Source: an uncultured Collinsella sp.
GTDB taxonomy: Bacteria > Actinomycetota > Coriobacteriia > Coriobacteriales > Coriobacteriaceae
DNA: 13,472 nt
Assembly (NCBI GenBank): GCA_902489515.1
Contig: CABUAL010000018.1
Span: 1 to 13,472 of the forward strand
Reading direction: 5' to 3'
The position numbers and the translations under genes were made by a program. The notes beneath the pieces are model-generated. The model was given only the letters and a program-made list of their open reading frames with translations. It was not told the DNA's origin and made no database searches. Positions 12,801-13,472 of this stretch are shown here, one piece after another (positions within the stretch are counted from its first letter, which is position 1; every line of letters begins with the position of its first letter).

Positions 12801-13211
12801 ATGGGCCTCTTCGATACGTTCTTCTCCAGCGTCACCGGCGGCAGTCGAGAGCCTCAAAAACCATCAAACGTCGAGCTCGAGCTGCGCCGCAGGCTTACTG
12901 TGTTCGCAAGCGACGAGGCCACTCAAGACACTCCCCTGCGCTATTTCCTGCGCTGGGCGGGGCAAGTCCAGGGCGTTGGCTTTCGCTTTACCAACACCAA
13001 CCTCGCGCAGGCACGCGCGCTCACCGGCTGGGTGCGTAACATGGAAGACGGCTCAGTCGAGATGGAGATACAGGGGGCTCCGGCAAATATCCTATCTCAT
13101 CTCGAGGCGCTTCATGCCTCCTACGAGCGTATGGGAACGCGTTTTCGCCTCGTAGACGCCCAGGCCCGAGCCCCACTTGCCAATGAAGACGGTTTCACGC
13201 CTCGTTATTAG
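12801..13211 (+). CDS. acyP: Acylphosphatase with an N-terminal extension
   Basis: This 136-residue protein hydrolyses the carboxyl-phosphate bond of acyl phosphates. The acylphosphatase domain covers about 47-136, with the signature Gly-Gln-Val-Gln-Gly-Val-Gly-Phe-Arg-Phe (catalytic Arg62) and Gly-Trp-Val-Arg-Asn (catalytic Asn80). Typical acylphosphatases have about 90-100 residues; here about 45 residues precede the domain, with a Phe/Leu-rich start, a Gly-Gly-Ser turn and a charged Glu-Leu-Arg-Arg-Arg-Leu helix. The ATG is 2 bases after the stop of the oxidoreductase and has only a weak ribosome-binding site (AGG about 8 bases before), so translation is probably coupled. Its stop codon overlaps the candidate promoter of the Fur-family gene downstream. 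The domain call is secure; the role of the extension is unknown. Confidence 0.9.
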   Translation: MGLFDTFFSSVTGGSREPQKPSNVELELRRRLTVFASDEATQDTPLRYFLRWAGQVQGVGFRFTNTNLAQARALTGWVRNMEDGSVEMEIQGAPANILSHLEALHASYERMGTRFRLVDAQARAPLANEDGFTPRY

Positions 13212-13236
13212 TATTGTGTGCTAAATACGGTATCAT
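13208..13236 (+). promoter_or_regulatory. Possible promoter and operator of the Fur-family gene
   Basis: TATCAT (13231-13236) lies 17 bases after TTAGTA (13208-13213), a weak -35. The inverted repeat TTAG-N9-CTAA (13208-13224) covers the -35 and half of the spacer, in the position of an autoregulatory operator. It does not match the standard Fur or PerR box, so the call is tentative. Confidence 0.3.
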
Positions 13237-13272
13237 TTACCTACGACCGTTGATAGAAAAGAGGCGAGGCGC

Positions 13273-13472
13273 ATGGCGGTGCAAAGAAGGAATACCAGGC
13301 AGCGAAAGCTGGTTCTTGACGCCGTGCGCCAAAGCTATAACCATCCCACCGCCGACGAAATCTACAACGTCGTGCGCGCGCAGGATGACAAAATCAGCCG
13401 CGGCACGGTCTACCGCAACCTCAATCTCTTGGCCGACGCCGGGGAGATTCTCTCCATCAAGACGCCGGGCGG
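13273..13472 (+). CDS. Fur-family metalloregulator (C-terminus beyond the window)
   Basis: The first 66 residues or so of a Fur/PerR/Zur-type repressor are present. The winged helix-turn-helix is recognisable from Thr-Arg-Gln-Arg-Lys-Leu-Val-Leu-Asp-Ala-Val, His-Pro-Thr-Ala-Asp-Glu-Ile-Tyr, and Ser-Arg-Gly-Thr-Val-Tyr-Arg-Asn-Leu, the DNA-recognition helix of the family. The metal-sensing half lies outside the window, so iron, zinc and peroxide sensing cannot be told apart. The ATG at 13273 is preceded by GAGGCGAGGCGC, a usable ribosome-binding site. The gene starts 61 bases after the acylphosphatase stop with no terminator between, so it may have both read-through and its own promoter. Confidence 0.9.
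   Translation, partial: MAVQRRNTRQRKLVLDAVRQSYNHPTADEIYNVVRAQDDKISRGTVYRNLNLLADAGEILSIKTPG

Overview
The window is about 13.5 kb of GC-rich bacterial chromosome (by eye about 60% G+C). Short intergenic gaps, clear Shine-Dalgarno sites, several GTG starts and the flavour of the proteins suggest an anaerobic gut member of the Coriobacteriia (Actinomycetota), most likely Collinsella or a near relative. This placement is inferred from protein style and not from a marker gene. I see no phage, insertion sequence, CRISPR array, rRNA or tRNA. Most of the window is housekeeping and accessory metabolism; the unusual material is in the gaps.

Layout. Positions 1-5000 are all on the minus strand: a secreted protein cut by the window edge, an orphan amino-acid-binding lipoprotein with its own promoter and terminator, endonuclease IV (nfo), a Gfo/Idh/MocA oxidoreductase, and an aldo/keto reductase with a C-terminal two-cluster ferredoxin-like domain. 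The gaps on either side of the oxidoreductase each hold one copy of a 63-bp palindromic element. Positions 5147-6949 are on the plus strand: a cyclase-family metal hydrolase, a terminator, and a ketopantoate-reductase-like protein. Positions 7059-9856 return to the minus strand: a small two-helix membrane protein, a secreted coiled-coil protein with a Cys-containing C-terminal domain, and O-acetylhomoserine sulfhydrylase (MetY). From 10131 the plus strand carries a LysR-type regulator, RNase HI, a second Gfo/Idh/MocA oxidoreductase coupled to an acylphosphatase, and the first third of a Fur-family regulator.

Two things deserve attention. First, the two 63-bp elements (2559-2621 and 3718-3780) share 13-bp outer arms, but their 6-bp inner arms differ at four positions, with compensating changes on the other side. 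They also share flanking sequence, including the purine-rich tract that serves as the ribosome-binding site of the gene downstream. Second, the metY control region looks two-layered. A near-consensus promoter has an inverted repeat filling its 17-bp spacer, and a LysR-type ATC-N9-GAT box sits about 66 bp upstream of the predicted transcription start. A leader of about 178 nt then encodes a 17-residue peptide with two Cys codons, the second of which lies inside a hairpin arm. This suggests cysteine-sensing attenuation of sulfur assimilation on top of LysR control.
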